64,000 nucleotides of DNA from Simplicispira sedimenti (GTDB lineage: Bacteria > Pseudomonadota > Gammaproteobacteria > Burkholderiales > Burkholderiaceae_C): contig NZ_JAKVIJ010000002.1 of the NCBI RefSeq assembly GCF_022760965.1, positions 248,001-312,000 on the forward strand, in the 5' to 3' direction. The notes under the pieces are model-generated. The model saw nothing but the letters and a program-made list of their open reading frames with translations. It made no database searches and was not told where the DNA came from. The position numbers and the translations under genes were made by a program. This document shows positions 8,607 through 19,400 of the stretch, piece after piece (the stretch's first letter is position 1; every line of letters begins with the position of its first letter).

Positions 8607-9516
8607 AGCCTTCTAGGCTGGGCTGGTCGTCTTTGTCGTCGGAGGAGGGATTGTCGGCTTCTTCGGGTTCGGCCCAGAACATGCGATCCGGAATCACATG
8701 CCCCATGCCAGGGCGAAAGCCCGCGTCCAGGCAGCGGTCCAGGTAGTCCAGCGCCTCGGTGCAGGCCGTGGCCAGATCGCTGCCGCAGGCCAGCAAGGCG
8801 GCCAGCGCGGTCGTCAGGGTATCGCCGGCGCCGGTGAAGGTGGCGTCGAACAGCTCGAACCTGGCGTGGCACAACACGGTTTCGGGGCTGGCAAGCACGT
8901 TTTCGATTTGCTGGTCCGGCAGAGGGATGCCGGTGACCAGGGTGTAGGGCACGCCCATTTCGGCGGCAGCGGCGGCAAGGTCGCGCGCGGAGGGGCTGCG
9001 TTCGCTGCTCCAATCGGGTAGCAGCCAGCGCCACAGGGTACTGTGGTTTCCAACCAACACCGAGGTTTGCGGCAGCAGCAGCTCGCGGAACGCATCAAGG
9101 TACTGGTCGATTTGGTCTTCCTGCCACCAGGACAGGTCGGGCATGTAGCTGATCAGGGGCAGTTCGGAATAGTCGTTGGACAACTCCGCAATGGCACTGA
9201 TGTTCTCGGCGCTGCCGACAAAACCCACCTTGATCACCTGCACCGGAAGGTCTTCCAGTACGGTGCGTGCCTGTTCTGTCACGGCTTCGTCATCGAGACA
9301 GAAATGCTCGTAGATCCGCGCCGTATCGCGGGCATAGGCTCCAGTGGCAATGGCCACCGGGTGGCCTCCCACGGAGGCGATGGTGGCGATGTCTGCAGTC
9401 AACCCGCCCGCGCCACTGGGGTCGCAGGCATTGAACACCATCACGCAGGCGGGATGGGTCGGCACGTCATCGCTGCGATCGTCATCGGTGGAGGGGGGAG
9501 TCGGCTGGAAGGACAT
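8575..9516 (-). CDS. thiD: Hydroxymethylpyrimidine/phosphomethylpyrimidine kinase-like protein
   Basis: Ribokinase-superfamily kinase of thiamine pyrimidine synthesis (HMP to HMP-P to HMP-PP). 313 residues, longer than the usual 260-270. The substrate-loop motif DPSGAGGLTADI and the catalytic anion-hole motif FTGAGDTLTTAL are present. It carries a hydrophilic N-terminal extension (DDDRSDD) and an acidic C-terminal tail of about 30 residues (EPEEADNPSSDDKDDQPS), both probably disordered. This divergent group sits beside hemL in many betaproteobacteria, and whether all members act on HMP is unproven. Its last 32 bp overlap hemL. Confidence 0.82.
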   Translation of the reverse strand: MSFQPTPPSTDDDRSDDVPTHPACVMVFNACDPSGAGGLTADIATIASVGGHPVAIATGAYARDTARIYEHFCLDDEAVTEQARTVLEDLPVQVIKVGFVGSAENISAIAELSNDYSELPLISYMPDLSWWQEDQIDQYLDAFRELLLPQTSVLVGNHSTLWRWLLPDWSSERSPSARDLAAAAAEMGVPYTLVTGIPLPDQQIENVLASPETVLCHARFELFDATFTGAGDTLTTALAALLACGSDLATACTEALDYLDRCLDAGFRPGMGHVIPDRMFWAEPEEADNPSSDDKDDQPSLEGYGFPSHDTKH

Positions 9517-9838
9517 GGCCCAGTGCGTTGTGAGGGGGTTGCAAACGATAAAACCAGCGCAAACCCGCGCAGTTGGCTAGATACAATCATTGCATTCTAT
9601 GTGAAGGCCCCTTAAGCTGTGACCGGCATATGGGGTGGGCCCGCGAAGGCCGCAAGGAGCGGTTTCCAGGGTTAACCCGGGTTCGACACGAAGCAATGAG
9701 GGGCAAGGGTTTGGGATACTTGCTGCCATGGGCAGGAGGGATCGCAAAGCACAGGTATCGAGCATGTCCGCACTGACGGATGGCGTGTGCGACGCTCTTG
9801 CCAGCGTTGTTTGTTTTTCCCATCGGGAGCAGTAACAA
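9517..9838. other. Intergenic region thiD / pilG, no supported gene
   Basis: 322 bp between divergent thiD and pilG. Short open frames here (for example 9573-9776) have no recognisable family, no good start context and odd composition. A -10-like TACAAT occurs at 9582-9587 on the plus strand, without a clear -35. Promoters for both directions must lie here. A rubredoxin gene often sits at this place in related genomes; I found no CxxC pair in any frame, so it is absent. Confidence 0.5.
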
Positions 9839-10237
9839 TTGACTACAACTGGCGCACCTTTCAAAGTGCTTGTGGTGGATGACAGCAACACCATCCGGCG
9901 TAGCGCGGAGATCTTTCTCAAGCAGGGCGGGCATGAGGTCGTACTGGCGGACGATGGGTTTGATGCTCTGGCAAAAATCAACGACTACCATCCTCAGCTG
10001 ATCTTTTGCGACATCCTGATGCCCAAGCTTGACGGCTACCAGACTGTGGCCATCATCAAGCGCAATGCCCGTTTTGCGAACACCCCGGTGGTCATGCTGT
10101 CCTCCAAGGATGGTGTGTTTGACAAGGCGCGGGGGCGCATGGTGGGCTGCCAGGATTACCTGACCAAACCGTTTACCAAAGACCAGTTGCTGCAGGCAGT
10201 GCAGCAGTATGGCAACCTCGATCAAGGAGCGATGTAA
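9839..10237 (+). CDS. pilG: Twitching motility response regulator PilG
   Basis: Single-domain receiver (132 residues), CheY-like output of the Chp chemosensory system that promotes pilus extension in the Pseudomonas model. Acidic pocket VVDDS, phosphoacceptor Asp at about residue 58 in FCDILMPKLDG, and the TKPFTKDQL lysine motif are all visible. I chose TTG 9839 because GGGAG at 9825-9829 stands 9 nt before it and no ATG lies near. Stop codon overlaps the pilH ATG by one base (TAATG). First gene of pilG-H-I-J-L. Confidence 0.93.
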   Translation: MTTTGAPFKVLVVDDSNTIRRSAEIFLKQGGHEVVLADDGFDALAKINDYHPQLIFCDILMPKLDGYQTVAIIKRNARFANTPVVMLSSKDGVFDKARGRMVGCQDYLTKPFTKDQLLQAVQQYGNLDQGAM

Positions 10238-10602
10238 TGCCTATCCAGAAAGTGCTTGTCGTGGACGATTCCAAGACCGAGCTGATGTTCCTCACCGATC
10301 TGCTGCAGAAAAAAGGCATGCAGGTACGCACGGCAGAAAACGCAGATGAGGCTTTCCGCCGCCTGGCGGAGGAAAAGCCCGACCTGATTCTCATGGACGT
10401 CGTGATGCCCGGCCAGAACGGATTCCAGCTGACGCGCGCCATCAGCCGCGATCCCCAGTATGCCGATGTGCCCATCATCATGTGCACCAGCAAGAACCAG
10501 GAAACCGACCGCGTCTGGGGCATGCGTCAGGGTGCGCGCGGCTATATCACCAAGCCGGTGGATCCTGCCGAGCTGCAGGCCAAGATCGACGCGCTGAACT
10601 GA
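10237..10602 (+). CDS. pilH: Twitching motility response regulator PilH
   Basis: Second stand-alone receiver of the Chp system, 121 residues. In Pseudomonas PilH is linked to pilus retraction and acts as a phosphate sink opposing PilG. Phosphoacceptor Asp at about residue 54 in LILMDVVMPGQNG; VVDDSKTE acidic pair and YITKPVDP lysine motif are intact. The ATG overlaps the pilG stop, so translation is coupled. pilI follows after 19 bp. Confidence 0.93.
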   Translation: MPIQKVLVVDDSKTELMFLTDLLQKKGMQVRTAENADEAFRRLAEEKPDLILMDVVMPGQNGFQLTRAISRDPQYADVPIIMCTSKNQETDRVWGMRQGARGYITKPVDPAELQAKIDALN

Positions 10603-10621
10603 AGAAGTCTGCAGTCCTGAT

Positions 10622-11149
10622 ATGGCCAATCGCGAAGCACTACGAGAACTTCAGATCCGACTCGCCAGCCGCCTACAGGCGGCGCGTACCGAGGGCTTGT
10701 CTGTTTCTTCCTGGCTGGCCGTGGAGGCTGCCGGTAGCAAATACCTTTTGCCCCTGGGGCATGCGGGAGAGATTTTTCCTTGGACCGTGGTGCAACCCGT
10801 GCCCTATACCCAGAAGTGGTTCATGGGTGTGGCCAACCTGCGCGGTGGACTCACCGGTGTGGTCGATCTGGCGGGCCTGATGGGGCAATCGCCTGTGCGC
10901 ACCGAGCAGGCGCTCTCCGAGGCCAACCTGCTGGCGTTCAACCCCATGCTGGAGGTCAATGCCGCACTGTTGGTGGATCGTCTGGCAGGCCTTCGCGGAA
11001 CCGACGCATTCGTGGCCTCGGAGCCACCAGCCGAAGACGCACCCTCTTTTTTTGGTTCGACCTATATCGACGCCGAAGGTCATCGCTGGCAGGAGCTGAA
11101 TTTGCAGGCCCTGTCGCAAAACAACGCTTTTCTGAGCATCAGTGCTTGA
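10622..11149 (+). CDS. pilI: CheW-like adaptor PilI
   Basis: CheW-domain scaffold (175 residues) that links the PilJ receptor to the PilL kinase. Visible CheW features are the strand KYLLPLGHAGEIFPW and the hydrophobic GVANLRGGLTGVVDL segment that contacts receptor and kinase. It is longer than a minimal CheW, as PilI usually is. Fourth domain partner in order after pilH and before pilJ, with short gaps, so part of one operon. Confidence 0.92.
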   Translation: MANREALRELQIRLASRLQAARTEGLSVSSWLAVEAAGSKYLLPLGHAGEIFPWTVVQPVPYTQKWFMGVANLRGGLTGVVDLAGLMGQSPVRTEQALSEANLLAFNPMLEVNAALLVDRLAGLRGTDAFVASEPPAEDAPSFFGSTYIDAEGHRWQELNLQALSQNNAFLSISA

Positions 11150-11170
11150 GTTCTTCTGTAAGGCTGCCCC

Positions 11171-13432
11171 ATGTCTGTTGTCAACAAAATTGGAAATCTG
11201 TTCAACCGCAAGCCGGACGCGCCGCAGACGGATGCTGGTCCCGCTTCGGATCAAGACTTGCTCGCGTCCGAAGAGCTCAGGCCCTATCAGGCCGACGCAC
11301 TCAACAGTGTGCAGGGTGATCCGGACGCTCCGGTCAGTGAACTGCCGTCGGCCGACTCCGACGCCGATCTCATCGCGCTGCCTGTTCTGGGGCAGGCCAC
11401 CGCAGCGGCGCATCAGCGTCGCTTGCTGATGCTGCTGGCTTTGGGTGTGGTGGTTCTGGCAGTCATTGCGGGCTGGGTGCTGCAGCAGGCAGATCGCACA
11501 GCACAGCAGCTCGCGGCCACGGGCCAGTCCTTGATGCAGTCCCAGCGATTGGCCAAATCGGTGTCGCAGGCACTGGTGGGAAGCCCGCAGGCGTTCCCTG
11601 ACGTGGTGGAGAGCTCCGGCGTGCTGGCGCGCAACGTGCGCGCCCTCAACGGTGGGGATGCCGAGCTGGGGGTTGAATCCCTCGGCGAGCCCTACAAGCC
11701 AGAACTGGATGCCATCACGCCGCTGATGGAACGTGCCGAGCGCAATGCTGCCGTGGTCATGGGTCAGCAAAAAATCCTGACGCAGGTGGGTGACGCTCTG
11801 CGAACCATCAACCGCCAGTCGTCCGACCTGCTGGAAATTGCCGAAACCATTTCGTCGCTCAAGCTGCAGCAGAACGCTCCTGCGGCCGAGATCTCTGCGG
11901 CAGGGCAGTTGGTGATGTTGACGCAGCGTATCGGCAAGTCGGCGAACGAGTTCCAGACTTCTGAAGGCGTGAGTCCCGAGGCGGTGTTCCTGTTGGGTAA
12001 GGACTTGAACTCGTTCAAGGAGATCGCTCAGGGTCTGCTGGATGGCAGTCCCGAGTTGCGCTTGGCCGCCACCAAGGATGCCCAGACGCGCGAGCAGCTG
12101 GAAGCACTGATCAAGCTGTACGAAGACACACGCAACCAAGCCGGTGCCATTCTGGGCAACCTGCAGGGTCTGGTGTCTGCGCGTGAGGCGCAGACGGCGA
12201 TCATCGGTGACAGTGAGCCCCTGCGTCGCCAGATGGAAACCCTGCAGAACAAGCTGTCTGCCCAGACGGGCGTGGGTGTGGGCCAGTTGGGTGCGCTGGT
12301 GCTTGCAGGTTTGTTCGTGCTGTTGTGCGGTGTGGGAATCTCGCGGGTGCAGCTGCTGGACAGCCGCCACCGCCAGCAGATGGCCGAAATGCAACAGCGT
12401 GATGCACGTCGCCAGGAGCAGGAAGCCAAACGTATCAACGACGCCAACCAGGCCGCCATTTTGCGTTTGATGAACGAACTGCAGCAGGTTGCCGAAGGGG
12501 ACCTGACCCAGGAAGCCACCGTGACCGAAGATATCACGGGTGCCATTGCCGACTCGGTGAACTACACGGTGGAAGAACTGCGCCAACTGGTGGGCAGCGT
12601 GCAGAAGACGGCAACCCGGGTGGCGCAGACGACGGCCATGGTGGACAACACCTCCACGGAGCTGCTCGCAGCGTCCACCGAGCAGCTGCGAGAAATTCGT
12701 GAAACCGGTCAGTCCGTTCTGGACATGGCAGGTCGCATCAACGATGTGTCCGTGCAAGCCGAAGAGTCTGCCCAGGTGGCGCGCCAATCGCTGCAGGCTG
12801 CGGATTCGGGTCTGCAGGCTGTGCAGAACGCCATCGGTGGTATGAACTCCATCCGCGACCAGATCCAGGAAACCTCCAAGCGTATCAAGCGGCTGGGCGA
12901 ATCCTCGCAGGAGATCGGTGAAATCACGGAACTGATTTCCGACATTACCGAGCAGACGAACGTGTTGGCCCTGAACGCCGCCATCCAGGCCGCGTCCGCC
13001 GGTGAAGCCGGCCGAGGCTTCTCGGTGGTGGCCGAGGAAGTGCAGCGACTGGCTGAACGTTCTGCAGACGCCACGCGTCAGATTTCTGCCCTGGTGAAAG
13101 CCATTCAGACCGACACGCAAGATGCCGTGGCCGCCATGGAGCGCTCCACGCAGGGTGTGGTTGAGGGGGCGCGACTGTCCGACAGTGCCGGTACGGCACT
13201 GACTGAAATCGACCGCGTGTCGCGTCGTCTGGCAGACCTGATCGAGCAGATTTCGTCCTCGACCTCCCGTGAAGCATCGCTCGCCAACGAAGTGGCTGAC
13301 AACATCCAGCACATCTTCGCAGTGACCGAGCAAACCGGTGAAGGTACGCGGGCCACGGCGCAGCAGGTGCGAGAGCTCTCCACCATGGCCGAGGAACTGC
13401 GCCAGTCCGTGTCACGATTCAAGATTGCCTGA
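11171..13432 (+). CDS. pilJ: Methyl-accepting chemotaxis protein PilJ
   Basis: Inner-membrane receptor of the Chp system, 753 residues. Layout: hydrophilic N-terminal cytoplasmic stretch of about 80 residues, TM1 (LLMLLALGVVVLAVIAGWVL, near residue 90), a periplasmic part with two PilJ-type helical sensor repeats, TM2 near residue 370 (GALVLAGLFVLLCGVGI), a HAMP region near 430-480, then the coiled-coil signalling domain with the hairpin tip QTNVLALNAAIQAASAGEAG near 590. In the Pseudomonas system PilJ senses pilus state, for instance through PilA. Located between pilI and pilL. Confidence 0.95.
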   Translation: MSVVNKIGNLFNRKPDAPQTDAGPASDQDLLASEELRPYQADALNSVQGDPDAPVSELPSADSDADLIALPVLGQATAAAHQRRLLMLLALGVVVLAVIAGWVLQQADRTAQQLAATGQSLMQSQRLAKSVSQALVGSPQAFPDVVESSGVLARNVRALNGGDAELGVESLGEPYKPELDAITPLMERAERNAAVVMGQQKILTQVGDALRTINRQSSDLLEIAETISSLKLQQNAPAAEISAAGQLVMLTQRIGKSANEFQTSEGVSPEAVFLLGKDLNSFKEIAQGLLDGSPELRLAATKDAQTREQLEALIKLYEDTRNQAGAILGNLQGLVSAREAQTAIIGDSEPLRRQMETLQNKLSAQTGVGVGQLGALVLAGLFVLLCGVGISRVQLLDSRHRQQMAEMQQRDARRQEQEAKRINDANQAAILRLMNELQQVAEGDLTQEATVTEDITGAIADSVNYTVEELRQLVGSVQKTATRVAQTTAMVDNTSTELLAASTEQLREIRETGQSVLDMAGRINDVSVQAEESAQVARQSLQAADSGLQAVQNAIGGMNSIRDQIQETSKRIKRLGESSQEIGEITELISDITEQTNVLALNAAIQAASAGEAGRGFSVVAEEVQRLAERSADATRQISALVKAIQTDTQDAVAAMERSTQGVVEGARLSDSAGTALTEIDRVSRRLADLIEQISSSTSREASLANEVADNIQHIFAVTEQTGEGTRATAQQVRELSTMAEELRQSVSRFKIA

Positions 13433-13474
13433 CGACAAACCAACTTCGGGCTCTGTGCAGCCGGGAAACAATCC

Positions 13475-16400
13475 ATGTCATCTCTCGACGCCGTCAACGC
13501 TCCGCAGGCAGAAGGATCTCCGTCCGAGCAGGATCTGGGGCCCTTGGCTTGGGTGCTGGAAGAACTGCGCAAATCCCTGGATGGCGCTGTCAAAGCCCTG
13601 CGCCGGTTTGTCCACGAAGCCGAATTGGCCCGCGAATCGGACTTGGCGAGTCTGGACGTTTCCAGCTTGCGCATGGCCCGTCAGTTGCTCCACCAGTCGG
13701 GCGGTGCCCTGGAGATGGTGGGCATGGCTTCTCCGGCGCTTTTGTTGCGAGCCATGGAGTCTGCGGTGCAGCGTTTTGTGCAGCGCCCTGAGCTCTGCAC
13801 CGACGATGCATCAGGCGCCATCGAGCGCGCCAGTTTCGCGCTGAGCGAATTTTTGGAAAGCGTGCTGGCGGGCAAGCCGGTATCGCCGGTGGCTCTGTTT
13901 CCTCAATATCGCGATGTCCAGGCCCTTACGGGTGTGGAGCGCGTTCACCCGGCCGATCTCTGGCCCGTGGAGCGTCGGTTTCGGGAGCCTGACATTGCCT
14001 TGCCTTCTGCATCCATCGCCTATGGACCTGCGGCGCGTGCGCGTCTGGACCAAGCGGTGCTGCGCATTGTCAAGGATGGAAAAACCGAGGCCGCGCGTGA
14101 TCTGCGCGAGCTGTCCCTGGGTATTGCAGCCGGTCAGACGGATCGGCAGGTACGCGCTTTCTGGAAGATCTGTGCAGGTTTCTTCGAGGGCTTCAGCCGC
14201 GGACTGATCGTCGCCGATGTGTATGCCAAGCGGGTTGCTTCCCGCATCCTGATCCAGTACGCCACCTTGGCGCGCGGGGATGCAGGTGTGGCAGACCGTC
14301 TGGTGCAGGACTTGCTGTTCTTCTGCGCGCAGGCCAAGCCGCCGGAAGGAATGGACCTCCCGTGTCTGGCTGCGGTGCGCAAGGCCTTTGGTCTGGATCG
14401 CTCCACTCCCGTCGATTACGAAGCACGGCGATTTGGTCGGTTTGATCCGGCTGTGCTGGCGCAGGCCCGCAAGCGTATCTCGGCCGCTGCCGAGACCTGG
14501 TCGGCGTTTGCCGGTGGAGACCGCAACAAGCTCAAGCCATCGGCCGACCAGTTCTCGCTGGTATGTGATTCGCTGCGCAAGCTCCACCGCAGCAGCGAGC
14601 CTTTGGCACAGGCACTGACCCGTGCGGTGGAACAAACCGCGCGCAGTGGTGAGCCACCCGCGCCGGCGCTGGCCATGGAAGTGGCCACCTCGGTGCTCTA
14701 CCTTCAGGCCGCCCTGGAGGAGACCGACACCCCTGAAGAGCAGCTGCTGGAGCGCTCCACCCACTTGGCCCAGCGGTTGGACGCAGTGTGTGGTGGGGCG
14801 GAGCCCGAGCCGCTTGAGCCTTGGATGGAGGACTTGTACCGTCGGGTCAGCGACAACCAGACCATGGGCAGCGTGGTGGACGAGTTGCGCGCCACACTGG
14901 GTGAGGCCGAGCGGTCGATGGATCAGTTCTTCCGCAATCCTGCCGATGCCTCTCCCCTGGCCAGCGTGCCCGGGCGGTTGGCGCAGATGCGCGGGGTGCT
15001 ATCGGTGCTGGGCCTGGACCAGGCATCCATTGCGGTGCTGCGTATGCGCGAGACGGTCGAGCGCTTGGTGGTCAACGAGCCCGCAGACGAAGCCGAGCGC
15101 AAGCAGACCTTCGAGAAACTGGGCAATAGCCTGGGCGCTCTGGGTTTTCTGATTGACATGCTGAGTTACCAGCGCGCCATGGCGCGCAAGCTCTTTGTCT
15201 ATGACGAAGAGCTGGGAGAGCTTCGCTTGCTGATGGGCCGGGCGCGTCCGCGCGCCACCGATCAGGATGAAAGCCCCGATGAGTTGGCGCACAAGATCGA
15301 GGAGCGGGCAGCGGTGCCATTGCCCGACGTGGTGCCACGGGCCAGTCTGTACGTGCCACCTGCGCTGCCCAGCAGCCCCGAGGTGGTCGCCGATTTGGCC
15401 GCATCGCCTGCGGCAGCGCTCATGGACGAGTTGCTGCCCTCTGCGCCGGAGGCGGAGGAGACATCTGTCTCTGCGCAGCTGCCTGCTGCAGAGGTGGCTA
15501 CCGACGTTGCCGCCCCCTCCGAGGCGCCCGCCTTTGACGCGTTGGCCACCATACCTGTATCCGTGCCAGTGGCTGCTCCTGCATCGACCCTGGTCGATGA
15601 AGAAGACGACGAGCTGCTGGGTATCTTCCTGGAGGAAGCACGCGAAGTTGTGACCAATGGCCTGGCCGCTATCCAGACACTGCGTTCCGAGCCCGGAGAC
15701 CTGAGCGAGCAGACCACCTTGCGCCGTGCATTCCACACGCTCAAGGGCAGCTCGCGCATGGTGGGCCTGAACGAGTTTGGCGAAGCCGCATGGTCGATGG
15801 AGCAATTGCTCAATGCCTGGTTGGCGGAGCAAAAGCCCATGCAGCCCCCGATCATGGATCTTTCGGACAAAGCGCTTCAAGCCTTTGCACGTTGGGCCGA
15901 CGACATCGCACAGGGTCAGGCGGGTGCATGGCAGGCATCGGCGTTTTCCGCTGCCGCTGACGCATTGCGACTGCGGGGGGAGCAGATCGAGTTGGTGCTT
16001 CCTGGGCAGGTGCAGAGCCCTCCGTTGGATGTCTCCATGGAAGCGACGCAGCCACCGGAGGTGGCACAAGCGCCGGATGTTTCAGCGATGGAGGTCGCTC
16101 TCGAAGAAGACTCTGGGCCAACGCCCGATTTTTCGGACACCGCACCCCTGGAGTTTCCCGAGCTTGGGGAGGTGGCTCCCGCCGAGGAGCCTGCGCCTGT
16201 GGCTTTGGCAGAGGATATCGATTTCTCGGAATTTTCTGCAGCGCTGGGCGCACAGGCCGATGCAGCGCCCGAGGCGACTGCCTCCGGTCAAGCCATCGAT
16301 CTCTTGCTCGATGTTCCGGAGTCGATGCCTGAGCCCATAGCGGTTCCTGACCAGCCTGTGGCTGAAGATCTGCCCCCGCTGGAAGGGGCGCCTGCGTCCG

Positions 16401-19400
16401 CGGCACAGGAGTCCGAAGAGCCCGAGACCCTGCCGCCGGTGCTGGAGCAGGAATCCGAGTTGCACGAAGGCCCGATGTCCACCCCAGTAGAGGCGCAGGA
16501 TGCCGTCGCGGAGGCGATGCCCTCTGCACCCATGCCCATGGACGAAACCGTCAAGGTCATCGGGGACCTGCGCATCAGCATTCCGCTCTACAACGTCTAT
16601 CTCAACGAAGCCGACGAATGGTCCCGTCGCCTGGTCACCAGCCTGCAGGAATGGTCGATGGAGCTGCAAGAGCCTCTGCCGGATACGGCCGTGGCACTGG
16701 CCCATTCACTGGCAGGCAGTTCAGCGACGGTGGGCTTCAGCGCACTGTCCGAGACGGCCCGTCTGTTGGAGCATGCGTTGGAGCATGTGCAGCTACAGGC
16801 GCGCGGCACTGCCGAAGACGCGCAAGCCTTCCTGGATGCGGCAGAAGATATCCGCCGTCTGTTGCACCAATTCGCTGCAGGTTTCCTCAAGGAGGCGCAA
16901 TCCGAGGTACTCGACGCTCTGCGCCGCATTCTTGAAACCGAAGTGGTCAGCACCCAGTCGCCGCCGGTGGAAGATGCCGAGCAGGCCATGGAAGCCTGGC
17001 GCATCGAAAACGCCCAAGCCATGCTGGCGCAAGATGCCGCCATGGCCGAAGAGCCAGTGGCCGAAGCCACAGCCCCCGTGCTGGAGGAAAGCACTCCCGC
17101 AGTGCCACCGCAGGTGGCCCATGTGCCCGTGGCACCGCCTTTGTCGGTGGTGGCGCCAGCGCAGGCGTTTGCACCTGCGCCGGAGCTTGCTGGTACAACG
17201 CTGGACATCGACGACGACATCGATGCGGTGGACGTGATCGATCCCGATCTGTTCCCCATTTTCGAGGAAGAGGCGGCAGAACTGCTGCCGGTCTTGGGCG
17301 GTGCGTTGCGCCAATGGGCGGCACGACCAGACAACATGGGTGCCCGCACCGAGGTCCTGCGTGCCTTGCACACGCTCAAGGGCAGCGCGCGACTGGCAGG
17401 AGCCATGCGCCTGGGCGAAATGGCCCACCGACTGGAATCCGCCATCGAGCAGATCGATGTGGAAACCGTGCAGTCGGCCGATGTGGAGCCGTTGCTCGGC
17501 AGCTTCGACGGTTTGCAGGCCAACTTTGGCGCGTTGCGGGCCATCAGTGCCCAGGCGCCGACCGAGGCCGTGGTGGTTTCCCCAGCCCGTGGCGACGAAG
17601 CGCCTGCTGCGCCCGAACCAGCAGTGTCTGTGGGCGAAACGGCTTCTGTTGCAACGGCCCCGGCAGCCCCTGCGCCGGTTCGTCCGTTGCTGGCACGGCC
17701 GCAGGGACTGGACATCGCACCGGCGCGTCCCGCGGCTGCGCATTCGGTCCGGGTGCGCGCCCAGTTGCTGGATCGCTTGGTCAACCAGGCCGGCGAAGTG
17801 ATGATCACCCGTTCGCGCATGGAGGCACGGTTGGCGCAGCTGCGTGGCTCCATGGCCGACCTGTCGGGCAACCTCGAACGCTTGCGCCAGCAGCTGCGTG
17901 ATATCGAACTCCAGTCCGAATCGCAGATGCAATCCCGCCTGGCACAGTCCAAGGACACTGCGGCGGGCTTCGATCCGCTCGAATTCGACCGTTTCACACG
18001 CGTGCAGGAATTGACCCGCATGATGGCTGAGTCGGTCAACGACGTGGCCACCATTCAGCGCAACTTGCTGCGCGCCATGGAAGGCACCGAAGACGACCTG
18101 ATTGCACAAGGTCGCCAGGCACGCGAGTTGCAGCGCGATTTGTTGCGCACCCGCATGGTGGAGTTTGAAGGCATTTCCGAGCGCCTGTACGCCGTGGTGC
18201 GCCAGTCCGCCAAGGAAACGGGCAAGCAGATCAAGCTGGACATCACCGGTGGCTCCATCGAGATGGACCGGGGGGTGCTGGACCGCATGACCCCGGCGTT
18301 CGAGCACCTGCTGCGCAACTGCGTGGCGCACGGCATTGAAATGCCCGACCAGCGCGCGGCCAAAGGCAAGCCCGCTTCGGGAACCATCACCATCGATCTG
18401 CAGCACGAAGGCAACGACGTGTCGGTCGCATTCCGCGACGATGGTGCTGGCCTCAACCTCCCGGCCATCCGTGCCAAGGCGGTGGCCCAGGGGCTGGTAG
18501 CAGCCGACGCCACCCTCAGTGATGCCGAAGCGGCCAACATGATCTTCACGCCGGGTTTCTCCACGGCATCCGAAGTATCCACCCTGGCTGGGCGCGGTAT
18601 TGGCATGGATGTGGTGCGGTCCGAAGTGAACGCCCTGGGTGGACGCATCGAGACCCAGACCGAAGCGGACAAGGGCACTTCCTTCCGCATGGTGCTGCCC
18701 CTGACCACGGCCGTGACGCAGGTGGTGATGCTGCGCGCAGGCGATCTGGCCATCGGTATCCCTGCCAACCTGGTAGAAATCGTGCGCCGTGTGCCCTCGG
18801 TCGAGCTCGAATCGGCCTATCGCAGCGGCGTGTTCGAGATGGCTGGTGAAAGCCTGCCCTTCTTCTGGTGCGGGGCGCTCTTGCAGGCGTCCCAGCACAG
18901 CGTCGAGCCCGCGGTGGGCAAGACCCGTCCCGTGGTCATCCTGCGCAGCGCGGCACAGCGCATCGCCATGCATGTGGATGAAGTGCTGGGCAACCGTGAA
19001 GTGGTGGTCAAGAACCTGGGTCCTCAGCTCTCGCGTCTGCCGGGCTTGGCGGGCATGTCGGTGCTGGCGTCCGGTGCCGTGGTGCTCATCTACAACCCGG
19101 TGGCGCTGGCCACCGTGTACGGCGATCAGATCCGTGCGACGGCCAGCAGCCTGCCTCTGGGGGCCGTGTCGGTCACGGTCATGTCCGATGCAGGCACCGC
19201 GGCTCCCACGCCAGCCACTCCCGCTGCAGGGCAGGTACCGCTGGTGTTGGTGGTGGACGACTCCATCACCGTGCGCCGCGTCACGCAGCGCCTGCTGCAG
19301 CGCGAAGGCTACCGTGTGGCGCTGGCTGCCGATGGCTTGCAGGCCCTGGAGAAGCTCCAGGAAGAGCGGCCCACGGTGGTGCTGTCGGACATCGAAATGC

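Noticed and set aside
9573..9776. Possible small gene or rubredoxin between thiD and pilG
   Set aside because: No CxxC pairs spaced as in rubredoxin in any frame; weak start; likely untranslated.
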